58,229 bases of DNA from Rhodocyclaceae bacterium (lineage in GTDB: Bacteria; Pseudomonadota; Gammaproteobacteria; Burkholderiales; Rhodocyclaceae): NCBI GenBank assembly GCA_028869135.1, contig JAGWTC010000017.1, forward strand, positions 1 through 58,229, in the 5' to 3' direction. The first letter of the stretch is position 1. Every line of letters starts with the position of its first letter. The notes under the pieces are model-generated. The model was given only the letters and a program-made list of their open reading frames with translations, was not told where the DNA came from and made no database searches. The position numbers and the translations under genes were made by a program. Positions 18,425 to 26,397 of this stretch are shown piece by piece.

Positions 18425-19273
18425 ATGTCAGTACTCGCCTGGATCATCGTGATGTCATTCGTCGGCGGCGCCATCAGCGTGACCGCCGCTTCGGGCCTTG
18501 CCATGACTACGCGGGCGAGCTGGGTGCCGATGCTGGTCAGCTATGCCATCGGCGCGCTGCTCGGGGCTTCCTTCCTCGAAGTGCTGCCGCATGCGATCGA
18601 AGCCAGCACGGACGCCGAGCAGACCTGCGCCATCGTTCTGGGCGGCATCCTGCTGTTCTTCATGCTGGAAAAACTGGTGCTGTGGCGCCATTGCCATCAC
18701 GAGGAATGCGAAGGGCATGATCTCGCGCCCAAGGTCGAGCCCGGAAAGTACCGCATGGCTGCGCCGGGGCCGGAAAAATACGCCAAGGCGGCGACGCATG
18801 CGCATGATCGCAGCCGCAGCGGCCTGCTCATCATGGTCGGCGACTCCTTCCACAATTTCGTGGACGGCGTACTGATCGCGGCGGCCTTCATGCAGGACAT
18901 CCAGCTCGGCATCGTGACCGCCGTCGCCATCATCGCCCACGAAATCCCGCAGGAAATCGGCGACTACCTGATCCTGCTGCACTCGGGCTACAGCCGCTTA
19001 CGCGCCTTCCTCGTCAATCTGTTTTCGAGCTTTGCCACGCTGGCCGGCGGGCTGTTCGCCTATTTCGGCTTGTCGGCGGTGCAGGGCGTCGTGCCGGCCC
19101 TGCTGGGGCTGGCGGCTGCCAGCATGATCTACGTTGCCGTGGCCGACCTGATTCCCGGTCTGCACAAGCGCACCGAGCTGCGCGCGACCCTGCAGCAAAT
19201 CTCACTGATCGGGCTTGGCATCGCCTCGATCTACATCACCCAGCAGATCGCCCACCACCACGGCGCCGGCTGA
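18425..19273 (+). CDS. ZIP-family metal transporter (LIV-1-like)
   Basis: ZIP proteins import divalent metals (Zn, Fe, Mn) across the inner membrane. The 282-residue protein has about eight membrane segments. The metal-site motifs are HNFVDG (143-148) in TM4 and HEIPQEIGDY (172-181) in TM5; the latter follows the LIV-1 pattern HExPHExGD, with Gln in place of the middle His. A His/Glu-rich loop lies at about 89-127. ATG 18425 gives the natural start MSVLAW but has no Shine-Dalgarno, only the T run of the preceding hairpin. It is downstream of the Fur-boxed S4 paralog. Confidence 0.9.
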   Translation: MSVLAWIIVMSFVGGAISVTAASGLAMTTRASWVPMLVSYAIGALLGASFLEVLPHAIEASTDAEQTCAIVLGGILLFFMLEKLVLWRHCHHEECEGHDLAPKVEPGKYRMAAPGPEKYAKAATHAHDRSRSGLLIMVGDSFHNFVDGVLIAAAFMQDIQLGIVTAVAIIAHEIPQEIGDYLILLHSGYSRLRAFLVNLFSSFATLAGGLFAYFGLSAVQGVVPALLGLAAASMIYVAVADLIPGLHKRTELRATLQQISLIGLGIASIYITQQIAHHHGAG

Positions 19274-19480
19274 TTCGGGCTGTTCCCGCTGTACCTGCTG
19301 CTGCGGAAGGCGCTGGCGGGCGGCGGCGCGGCGGCGTCCAGGCCCGCCGAAAATCCAGAGCAACAAGGCGACCGGCGCCAGGCCGTAGAAGACCAGGGTC
19401 AGCACGCCCGCGACCAGATTCTTCTCGGTCGCGGCCATGAGCACGGTGATGTAGAGCCAGCCGATAGCGACGATATACAT
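19202..19480 (-). CDS. Small membrane protein, hypothetical
   Basis: The first 50 residues contain two hydrophobic segments (MYIVAIGWLYITVLMAATE and LVAGVLTLVFYGLAPVALLLW) followed by a basic GGPGRRRAAARQR stretch, as in small uncharacterised betaproteobacterial membrane proteins. The remaining 35 residues are polar and lie antisense to the 3' end of the ZIP gene (72-bp overlap). It begins 18 nt after the YicG-like gene and is likely its operon partner. Function unknown. Confidence 0.6.
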   Translation of the reverse strand: MYIVAIGWLYITVLMAATEKNLVAGVLTLVFYGLAPVALLLWIFGGPGRRRAAARQRLPQQQVQREQPESAGAVVVGDLLGDVDRGDAKPDQ

Positions 19481-19498
19481 GGCCGGATTATGCCGCGT

Positions 19499-20146
19499 TC
19501 AGTCCCAGCGGCGGTGGTAAGAGAAGGTCGGCAATTGCCAGCCGTGGCGGATGGCCAGGAGGCGCAGGCTCAGGCCGCCGGCGAAGCAGAGCGCGCTGTT
19601 CGCATCGACCGGCAGGCCGATGGCGCCGAACATCAGGAACAGGGCGCAAACCACGAGCGAAACGCTGGCGTACAGCTCGCGTTGAAACACCACCGGCACC
19701 TGATTGCAAAGCAGATCGCGCAGGATGCCGCCGCTGATGCCGGTCAGCATGCCCGACATGATCACGACTACGGTTGGATAGCCGAGCAACAGGGCGACCT
19801 GGCAGCCGATCAGCGAAAAGGCAACCAGCCCCAGCGCGTCGAGCAGCAGAAAGGCGCGCCGCAGATGGTGCAGGTAGGGCGCGACCAGCGTGGTCAGGAG
19901 TCCGGCGGCGATGACCAGATAGACATAGACCGGATGCTGGGTCCAGCCGATCGGGTAGTTGCCGAGGATCACGTCGCGCAGCGTGCCGCCGCCGAGCGCC
20001 GTGACGAAGGCAATCACGGCGACGCCGAAAATATCCATGTCGCGGCGGCCGGCCGCCAGCGCGCCCGACATGGCTTCGGCCGCGATCGCAATCAGATAGA
20101 TCGCCAGCATCAGGTCGAAGGGCAATAGCGACAGCTGATCGGACAT
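19499..20146 (-). CDS. UPF0126/TRIC-type membrane protein (YicG-like)
   Basis: The 215-residue protein has seven hydrophobic segments forming two homologous halves, each with the Gly-rich signature (ALGGGTLRDVILG and GISGGILRDLLC). These identify the UPF0126/TRIC family, whose prokaryotic members are trimeric cation channels; some are implicated in glycine or amino-acid movement. I start at ATG 20146, with AGGAG 7 nt upstream. The upstream extension in this frame lacks a ribosome site and family similarity. The gene is divergent from phaC. Confidence 0.88.
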   Translation of the reverse strand: MSDQLSLLPFDLMLAIYLIAIAAEAMSGALAAGRRDMDIFGVAVIAFVTALGGGTLRDVILGNYPIGWTQHPVYVYLVIAAGLLTTLVAPYLHHLRRAFLLLDALGLVAFSLIGCQVALLLGYPTVVVIMSGMLTGISGGILRDLLCNQVPVVFQRELYASVSLVVCALFLMFGAIGLPVDANSALCFAGGLSLRLLAIRHGWQLPTFSYHRRWD

Positions 20147-20203
20147 GAAGGGACTCCTGCAGGCGGGCTTACAGCATACCGGACGACGCGTCGCTGGCCT
20201 GGT

Positions 20204-20232
20204 TTGACTTCTCCATTGTTGCGCCGCACAAT
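20204..20232 (+). promoter_or_regulatory. sigma70 promoter for phaC
   Basis: TTGACT (20204-20209), a 17-bp spacer and CACAAT (20227-20232) lie about 40 bp before the phaC ATG, in the divergent region between the YicG-like gene and phaC. The fit is good, giving a short leader of about 30 nt. Confidence 0.65.
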
Positions 20233-20270
20233 CGATATGTTCAGGCAGTTCGGGCGGCGACGAGCGTGTA

Positions 20271-21968
20271 ATGGAAACACAGAGCGGCAATCCATTTTCT
20301 AACTTGCTGGAAAGCTGGGCGCAATGGTTCGGGGCTGCCGGCGCGGCCGGCCTCGGTGCGAATGACGCCGGGCATGCCAGCAGCATCGCCGCCTTGCAAC
20401 AGGAAACGCTGGCGCGCCATGCGCAACTCTGGCAACGCCAGTTGCTGCGCCGGCCGGGGGAAACGGTAGCGCCGGTGATCGACGCGGCCCGCGGCGACTG
20501 GCGTTTCATTGCGCCGGAGTGGTCTGAAAGCCCCTTCCACGATTATCTGCGCCAGGCTTATCTGATCAACGCCGACTATCTGATGCGCGCCGTGGAGCTC
20601 ATGCCGCTTGCCACGGAGGCGGACCGCAAGCGCCTGCGTTTCATGACGCGGCAGTATGTCGATGCGCTGGCGCCGTCGAATTTCGCCGCGACCAATCCCG
20701 AATTCATACAGCAAGCCCTTCTCAGCAATGGCGAGAGCATTGCGCGCGGCGTGCGCAATATGCTCGGCGATCTCGAGAAGGGACGGATCTCGATGAGCGA
20801 CGAGTCGGCGTTCGAGGTCGGCAAGAATCTCGCCGTTACGCCGGGCGCCGTGATCTTCGAGAACGAGGTCATGCAGCTGATCCAGTACGCGCCAAGCAGT
20901 GACGAAAAAGCGGCAAAGGTCTTCGAGCGCCCCTTCGTCATCGTGCCGCCCTGCATCAACCGCTACTACATCCTCGACCTGCAGCCCGAGAACTCCTTCG
21001 TTCGTTACGCGGTGGCGCAGGGACACACCGTTTTTCTGGTGAGCTGGCGCAATCCGCACGAGGCCGAAGGCAAGCTGAGCTGGGACGATTTCGTCGCCCA
21101 ACCGCTGATCGCCTGCAAGATCGCTGCCGAGGTCTGCAAGAGCGAGCAGGTCAATGCGCTGGGCTTCTGCATCGGCGGTACCTTGCTGGCTTCGGCGCTG
21201 GCGGTGGCGCGCGCGCGCGGCGAAGATCCCGTGCATTCGCTGACCTTGCTGACCACGCCGCTGGATTTCGAGGATGCCGGCGAGCTTGGCTGTTTCATCG
21301 ATCCGGCCAGCATCGCCGCACGCGAGGCGAGCATCGGCAAGGGCGGGCTGATGCACGGCAAGGAGTTCGCCGCCGCCTTCGCGTCCTTGCGCGCCAACGA
21401 CCTGATCTGGAATTACGTCGTCGGCAACTACCTCAAGGGCCACACGCCGCCGGCTTTCGATCTGCTGTTCTGGAACGCCGACAGCACCAATCTGCCGGGG
21501 CCGTTCGCAGCCTGGTATCTGCGCCACCTCTATCTGGAAAACGAACTGCGCATCCCGGGCAAGCTGACCATGCTCGATACGCCGGTCGATCTGCGCAAGG
21601 TCGATATGCCGACCTTCATCTACGCCTCGCGCGAGGACCATATCGTGCCGTGGAAGAGCGCCTATCAGTCGCGCGCGCTCATCGGCGGCAAGAATACCTT
21701 TGTGCTCGGCGCCTCCGGGCACATCGCGGGCGTGATCAATCCGCCGCAGAAGAACAAGCGCAGTCACTGGCGTCTGGAGCGCGACAGCGAAAAGCTCGAT
21801 GCCGAGGCCTGGCAGGGCAAGGCGACCGAACATCCCGGCAGCTGGTGGCCGGTCTGGGCCGAGTGGCTCGCTCAGTATGGCGGCAAGCAGGTTGCGGCGC
21901 GCAAGAAGCTCGGGAGTTCCAAGTACAAAGAGATCGAAGCGGCGCCCGGACGCTACGTGAAACAGTAA
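20271..21968 (+). CDS. phaC: Class I poly(3-hydroxyalkanoate) synthase
   Basis: PhaC polymerises (R)-3-hydroxyacyl-CoA, mainly 3-hydroxybutyryl-CoA, at the surface of PHA granules. The 565-residue length is typical of class I. The N-terminal PhaC domain is followed by an alpha/beta-hydrolase domain with the lipase-like box GFCIGG (catalytic Cys300), Asp456 in REDHIVPW and His484 in SGHIAG. It is followed by two reductase genes and phaR. The thiolase gene phaA is not in the window. Confidence 0.96.
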   Translation: METQSGNPFSNLLESWAQWFGAAGAAGLGANDAGHASSIAALQQETLARHAQLWQRQLLRRPGETVAPVIDAARGDWRFIAPEWSESPFHDYLRQAYLINADYLMRAVELMPLATEADRKRLRFMTRQYVDALAPSNFAATNPEFIQQALLSNGESIARGVRNMLGDLEKGRISMSDESAFEVGKNLAVTPGAVIFENEVMQLIQYAPSSDEKAAKVFERPFVIVPPCINRYYILDLQPENSFVRYAVAQGHTVFLVSWRNPHEAEGKLSWDDFVAQPLIACKIAAEVCKSEQVNALGFCIGGTLLASALAVARARGEDPVHSLTLLTTPLDFEDAGELGCFIDPASIAAREASIGKGGLMHGKEFAAAFASLRANDLIWNYVVGNYLKGHTPPAFDLLFWNADSTNLPGPFAAWYLRHLYLENELRIPGKLTMLDTPVDLRKVDMPTFIYASREDHIVPWKSAYQSRALIGGKNTFVLGASGHIAGVINPPQKNKRSHWRLERDSEKLDAEAWQGKATEHPGSWWPVWAEWLAQYGGKQVAARKKLGSSKYKEIEAAPGRYVKQ

Positions 21969-21996
21969 ATACTTAGAAAAATATCAGGAGATGAGG

Positions 21997-22743
21997 ATGG
22001 ATCAGAAGCGCGTAGCCCTGGTGACCGGGGGCATGGGCGGCATCGGCGAGGTGGTGTGCTGCAAGTTGGCGCAGATGGGGTTTCGGGTCGTGACGACGTA
22101 CAGCCCCAAGAATGGCAAGGCCGACGATTGGCTCGCGGCGATGCGCGAACAGGGCTTCGAGTTCGCCGCCTATCCCTGCGACGTGGCCGACTATGACGAT
22201 TGCGCGGCCTGCGCCGCCAAGGTTACGGCGGAGGTCGGCAGCATCGCCGTGCTGGTCAACAACGCCGGCATCACGCGCGACGTGACTTTCCGCAAGATGA
22301 CGAAGGCTGACTGGGACGCCGTCATCCACACCAATCTCGACTCGGTCTTCAATATGACCAAGCAGGTCATGGACGGCATGACGGAGCGCGGCTGGGGTCG
22401 CATCATCAATATCTCGTCGGTCAATGCCCAGAAGGGCGCTTTCGGCCAGACCAATTACGCGGCGGCCAAGGCCGGCATGCATGGTTTCACCAAGGCGCTG
22501 GCGCTGGAGGTGGCGAAGAAGGGCGTGACCGTGAACACGATTTCACCGGGCTATGTCGGTACGCGCATGGTCACTGCGATTCCCAAGGATGTGCTCGAAA
22601 GCAAGATCCTGCCGCAGATTCCGCTGGGGCGCCTGGGCAAGCCCGAGGAAGTCGCCGGTCTGGTGGCCTACCTGGCTTCGGAAGAGGCGGCCTTCGTGAC
22701 CGGCGCGAATATCTCGATCAACGGCGGCCAACACATGTACTAA
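21997..22743 (+). CDS. phaB: Acetoacetyl-CoA reductase, copy 1
   Basis: PhaB is an NADPH-dependent short-chain dehydrogenase that makes (R)-3-hydroxybutyryl-CoA for PhaC. The Rossmann motif TGGMGGIG, the NNAG motif, catalytic Ser in IINISSVNAQ, the YAAAK Tyr/Lys pair and the C-terminal INGGQHMY are all present. I start at ATG 21997 (MDQKRVALVTGG), six bases after AGGAG; the earlier ATG at 21991 touches that site. It lies 28 nt after phaC. Confidence 0.94.
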   Translation: MDQKRVALVTGGMGGIGEVVCCKLAQMGFRVVTTYSPKNGKADDWLAAMREQGFEFAAYPCDVADYDDCAACAAKVTAEVGSIAVLVNNAGITRDVTFRKMTKADWDAVIHTNLDSVFNMTKQVMDGMTERGWGRIINISSVNAQKGAFGQTNYAAAKAGMHGFTKALALEVAKKGVTVNTISPGYVGTRMVTAIPKDVLESKILPQIPLGRLGKPEEVAGLVAYLASEEAAFVTGANISINGGQHMY

Positions 22744-22753
22744 GGAAGTGACG

Positions 22754-23494
22754 ATGACCAAGCGAGTGGCATTGGTGACGGGCGGCATGGGCGGCCTCGG
22801 GACGGCGATCTGCAAGGCCTTGGCCGGCGACGGTTTCACGGTGGTGGCCAACTGCCTGCCGGGCTACGAAGACAAGGATGCGTGGCTCTTGGCGCGCCAG
22901 GCGGAAGGCTACGCGATGCATGCGGCCGAGGCCGACGTCACCGATTACGCGGCCTGTACTGCGATGGTCGAGCAGATCGAGAGGGACATCGGCCCCATCG
23001 CCGTGCTCGTCAATAACGCCGGCATCATCCGGGACAAGTTTTTTCCGAAGATGGAGAAGGCGCAGTGGGACGCCGTGCTGTCCACCAATCTCGACAGCCT
23101 GTTCAACGTGACTCACCATGTCTCGCCGCGCATGGCCGAACGCGGCTGGGGGCGCATCATCAATATCTCGTCGGTGAATGGCGTCAAAGGGCAGGCCGGG
23201 CAGACCAACTATTCCGCCGCCAAGGCCGGCTGCCTGGGCTTCACCAAGGCGCTGGCGCAGGAGCTGTGCGCCAGGGGCGTGACCGTGAATGCGATTGCGC
23301 CCGGCTATATCGGCACCGAGATGGTCATGGGCATGCGTCCGGACATCATCGAGAGCATCATCGATTCGGTGCCCATGAAGCGCCTCGGGCGGCCCGAGGA
23401 AATCGGCGCCTTGTGTTCCTACCTGGCCTCCGAGCTGGCCGGCTACATGACCGGCGCCACCCTGAATATCAACGGCGGCCTGCACATGGGCTGA
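22754..23494 (+). CDS. phaB: Acetoacetyl-CoA reductase, copy 2
   Basis: This second short-chain dehydrogenase of the PhaB type lies 10 nt after the first. It keeps TGGMGGLG, NNAG, ISSVNGVKGQAG, YSAAK and INGGLHMG. The two copies share the framework but differ in the segment after the first strand (NCLPGYEDKDAW versus TYSPKNGKADDW), which lies near the NADP(H) pocket. They are an old duplication and may differ in chain length or cofactor use. I start at ATG 22754, after AAGGAAG. Confidence 0.93.
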   Translation: MTKRVALVTGGMGGLGTAICKALAGDGFTVVANCLPGYEDKDAWLLARQAEGYAMHAAEADVTDYAACTAMVEQIERDIGPIAVLVNNAGIIRDKFFPKMEKAQWDAVLSTNLDSLFNVTHHVSPRMAERGWGRIINISSVNGVKGQAGQTNYSAAKAGCLGFTKALAQELCARGVTVNAIAPGYIGTEMVMGMRPDIIESIIDSVPMKRLGRPEEIGALCSYLASELAGYMTGATLNINGGLHMG

Positions 23495-23564
23495 GGGAGT
23501 TTCCCGATGCCGTTTCGCCGCAGCTAAGTATTGATTCCTGTGGGGAAAATGCCGGTTTTGGGAC

Positions 23565-23570
23565 TATAAT
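23565..23570 (+). promoter_or_regulatory. Possible -10 box for phaR
   Basis: A consensus TATAAT hexamer lies 51 bp before the phaR start, in the 126-bp gap after phaB copy 2. No good -35 is seen at the usual distance. PhaR often represses its own gene, and this gap is where it would bind. Confidence 0.45.
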
Positions 23571-23620
23571 GCACGCCCCTTGCTGCACTGCGGCAAGGCC
23601 TTGAATTCTGGAGTCCATGT

Positions 23621-24178
23621 ATGGCCGAAACCCGTCGCCTGATCAAGAAGTATCCCAACCGTCGCCTCTACGACACGCAGACCAGCGCCTACATCACGCT
23701 GGCCGACGTCAAGGCGCTGGTGCTGGCCGGCGCGGATTTCTCTGTCGTGGATGCCAAGAGCAATGAAGACCTGACCCGCAGCATCCTGCTACAGATCATT
23801 CTCGAAGAGGAAACCGGCGGCGCGCCGATGTTCTCGACCGAGGTGCTGGCGACCATGATCCGTTTCTACGGCAATGCCAGCCAGGGCATGATGGGCAAGT
23901 ACCTTGAGACCAATATCAAGGCCTTCAACGACATGCATTCACGTTTCGCCGACCATGCCAAATCGGTGTACGGCGATGCCGCGGCCGATCGCAGCGCCGA
24001 CCTGTGGTCGCAGTTCCTCAGCTTCCAGGGCCCGGCCATGCAGAACATGATGGGCGCCTACGTCGAACAGAGCCAGAAGATGTTCCAGCAGATGCAGGAG
24101 CAGACCAAGAACATGTTCGGCGGTTTTCCTTTTCCTCCGGCCGGTTCGAACACATCGAACGACCCCAACAAGAAGTAG
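23621..24178 (+). CDS. phaR: PHA synthesis repressor / granule sensor PhaR
   Basis: PhaR binds DNA when PHA is absent and moves to the granule surface when polymer forms, releasing phasin and its own promoter. The 185-residue protein has the PHB-accumulation regulatory N-terminal domain (RRLIKKYPNRRLYDTQTSAY) and the middle domain, followed by a Gln/Met-rich amphipathic C-terminal part (QSQKMFQQMQEQTKNMFGGF) suited to granule binding. It begins a likely operon with rimO, 9 nt downstream. Confidence 0.95.
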   Translation: MAETRRLIKKYPNRRLYDTQTSAYITLADVKALVLAGADFSVVDAKSNEDLTRSILLQIILEEETGGAPMFSTEVLATMIRFYGNASQGMMGKYLETNIKAFNDMHSRFADHAKSVYGDAAADRSADLWSQFLSFQGPAMQNMMGAYVEQSQKMFQQMQEQTKNMFGGFPFPPAGSNTSNDPNKK

Positions 24179-24187
24179 CACGCATCA

Positions 24188-25531
24188 ATGAACAAGAAAC
24201 AGATTCCGACCGTGGGCTTCGTGTCTCTCGGCTGCCCCAAGGCTTCTTCCGACGCCGAAGCCATCCTCACGCGTTTGCGCGCCGAAGGTTACGAGATTTC
24301 CGGCAACTATGACGGCGCCGATCTCGTCGTCGTCAATACCTGCGGTTTCATCGACGCCGCCGTCGAGGAGTCGCTCGACGCCATCGGCGAAGCGCTGGCC
24401 GAAAACGGCAAGGTCATCGTCACCGGCTGCCTCGGCGCCAAGAAGGACGCCCAGGGCCGCGATATCGTGCAGACCGCGCATCCCTCCGTGCTGGCGGTGA
24501 CAGGCCCGCATGCGACGCAGGAAGTCATGGATGCGGTGCACAACTACCTGCCGCCGCTGCACGATCCCTTCGTCGATCTGGTGCCGCCGCAAGGCATACG
24601 CCTGACGCCGCCGCACTATGCCTACCTCAAGATTTCCGAAGGCTGCAACCATCGCTGCACCTTCTGCATCATCCCGTCGATGCGCGGCGACCTCGTTTCG
24701 CGCCCGGTCGGCGACGTGCTGCGCGAGGCCGAGCTGCTGGCCGAGTCCGGCGTCAAGGAGCTGCTGGTGATTTCGCAGGACACCAGCGCCTACGGCGTGG
24801 ATGTGAAATACCGCACCGGCTTCTGGGGCGGCCAGCCGGTCAAGACGCGTTTGAAGGAGCTGTGCGACGGCCTGTCCAAGCTCGGCATCTGGGTGCGCCT
24901 GCACTACGTTTATCCGTACCCGAGCGTCGACGATCTGATTCCGCTGATGGCCGAAGGCAAGATCCTGCCTTACCTCGACGTGCCGTTCCAGCATGCCAGC
25001 CCGCGCATCCTCAAGGCCATGAAGCGTCCGGCCAGCAGCGAGAACAATCTCGAGCGCATCAAGAAGTGGCGCTCGATCTGCCCCGAACTGACGATACGCT
25101 CGACCTTCATCACCGGCTTCCCCGGCGAGACCGATGCCGAGTTCGAGGAGCTGCTACAGTTCCTCGAAGAGGCCGAGCTCGACCGCGTCGGCGCCTTCGC
25201 CTATTCGCCCGTTGAGGGCGCGGCGGCCAACGAGCTACCGGGCGCCGTGCCCGACGAAGTGCGCGAAGAACGTCGCCTGCAACTGATGGAGTTCCAGGAA
25301 GACATCAGCACGCGCCGTCTCGAAGCCCGGATCGGCAAGACCATGCAGGTGCTGGTCGACGAGGTGGACGAAGAGGGCGCCGTTGCGCGCAGCCCCGGCG
25401 ACGCGCCCGAGATCGACGGCCTCGTCTACATCACCGACGGCGCCGATCTCGAAGTCGGCGAGTTCGCCACCGTGACCATCAACGACTGCGACGTGCACGA
25501 CATGTACGCGACGCTGGCGCAAACCTCATGA
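24188..25531 (+). CDS. rimO: Ribosomal protein S12 methylthiotransferase RimO
   Basis: RimO is a radical-SAM enzyme with two [4Fe-4S] clusters that methylthiolates Asp88 of ribosomal protein S12. The 447-residue protein has the N-terminal UPF0004 domain with three cluster Cys ([19 protein letters not shown]), the radical-SAM motif CNHRCTFC and a C-terminal TRAM domain. [10 protein letters not shown] separates it from MiaB. Its stop overlaps the patatin start (ATGA). Confidence 0.96.
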   Translation: MNKKQIPTVGFVSLGCPKASSDAEAILTRLRAEGYEISGNYDGADLVVVNTCGFIDAAVEESLDAIGEALAENGKVIVTGCLGAKKDAQGRDIVQTAHPSVLAVTGPHATQEVMDAVHNYLPPLHDPFVDLVPPQGIRLTPPHYAYLKISEGCNHRCTFCIIPSMRGDLVSRPVGDVLREAELLAESGVKELLVISQDTSAYGVDVKYRTGFWGGQPVKTRLKELCDGLSKLGIWVRLHYVYPYPSVDDLIPLMAEGKILPYLDVPFQHASPRILKAMKRPASSENNLERIKKWRSICPELTIRSTFITGFPGETDAEFEELLQFLEEAELDRVGAFAYSPVEGAAANELPGAVPDEVREERRLQLMEFQEDISTRRLEARIGKTMQVLVDEVDEEGAVARSPGDAPEIDGLVYITDGADLEVGEFATVTINDCDVHDMYATLAQTS

Positions 25532-26394
25532 AGGTCGGCCTGGCCCTGGGCAGCGGTGCGGCCCGCGGCTGGGCCCATATCGGCGTCATCCGCGCGCTTG
25601 AGGATGTCGGCTACAAGCCCGACATCATTGCCGGTTGCTCGATCGGCGCCTTCGTCGGCGCCGCCTGCGCCAGCAACGAGCTCGACATGCTCGAAAACTG
25701 GGTCGGCAAGCTGACCTGGCAGGACGTGCTGAAGCTGCTCGATCCGAGCTGGGCCGGCGGCCTGATCAAGGGCGAGAAGCTCATCGATTTCTTCCGCCAG
25801 CATTTCCTCGATCACGATTTCTCTGCGCTCGACATTCCCTTCGCCTGCGTGGCGACCGATCTCGCCAACGGCCGCGAGGTGTGGCTGAAGGAGGGCTCGG
25901 TGGCCGATGCGGTGCGCGCCTCGATCGCCATGCCGGGCCTCTTCACGCCGGTCGAACGCAACGGTCGTTTGCTCGTCGACGGCGGCCTCGTCAATCCGGT
26001 GCCGGTTTCCCTGTGCCGCTACATGGGCGCGGACATCGTCATCGCCGTCGACCTCGGCGCCGACCTGGCCGGCCGCGCGCTGCGGCGCGAGGAAATTGTC
26101 ACCGAGACGGCCAACGATCGCAGCTGGCTGCAACGCCTGCGCGACTCGGTCGGCCTCGGGCCGTCGGCCGGCGCCTTGCCTTCGATGATGACGGTGATGA
26201 GCAGCAGCATCAACATCATGCAGGTGCGCATTGCGCGCAGCCGGCTGGCCGGCGAGCCGGCCGACGTGCTCTTGACGCCCTTGCTCAGCGGCATGGGCCT
26301 GATGGATTATCACCGCGGCCCCGAAGCCATCGCGGAAGGCCGTGCCGCGGTCGAACGCATGCTGCCGGCACTCGAGTTTGCATTGAAAGGCTGA
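25528..26394 (+). CDS. Patatin-like phospholipase (RssA-like)
   Basis: The 288-residue protein is a Ser-Asp dyad hydrolase of the patatin family. The oxyanion loop GSGAARG (8-14), nucleophile Ser38 in GCSIG and Asp151 in VDGG are intact. It has no signal peptide, so it acts inside the cell or on the inner membrane face. Next to PHA genes it could be considered a depolymerase, but it most resembles RssA/NTE-like phospholipases. It is coupled to rimO by ATGA and is followed 3 nt later by the FAD enzyme. Confidence 0.88.
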   Translation: MKVGLALGSGAARGWAHIGVIRALEDVGYKPDIIAGCSIGAFVGAACASNELDMLENWVGKLTWQDVLKLLDPSWAGGLIKGEKLIDFFRQHFLDHDFSALDIPFACVATDLANGREVWLKEGSVADAVRASIAMPGLFTPVERNGRLLVDGGLVNPVPVSLCRYMGADIVIAVDLGADLAGRALRREEIVTETANDRSWLQRLRDSVGLGPSAGALPSMMTVMSSSINIMQVRIARSRLAGEPADVLLTPLLSGMGLMDYHRGPEAIAEGRAAVERMLPALEFALKG

Positions 26395-26397
26395 AAC

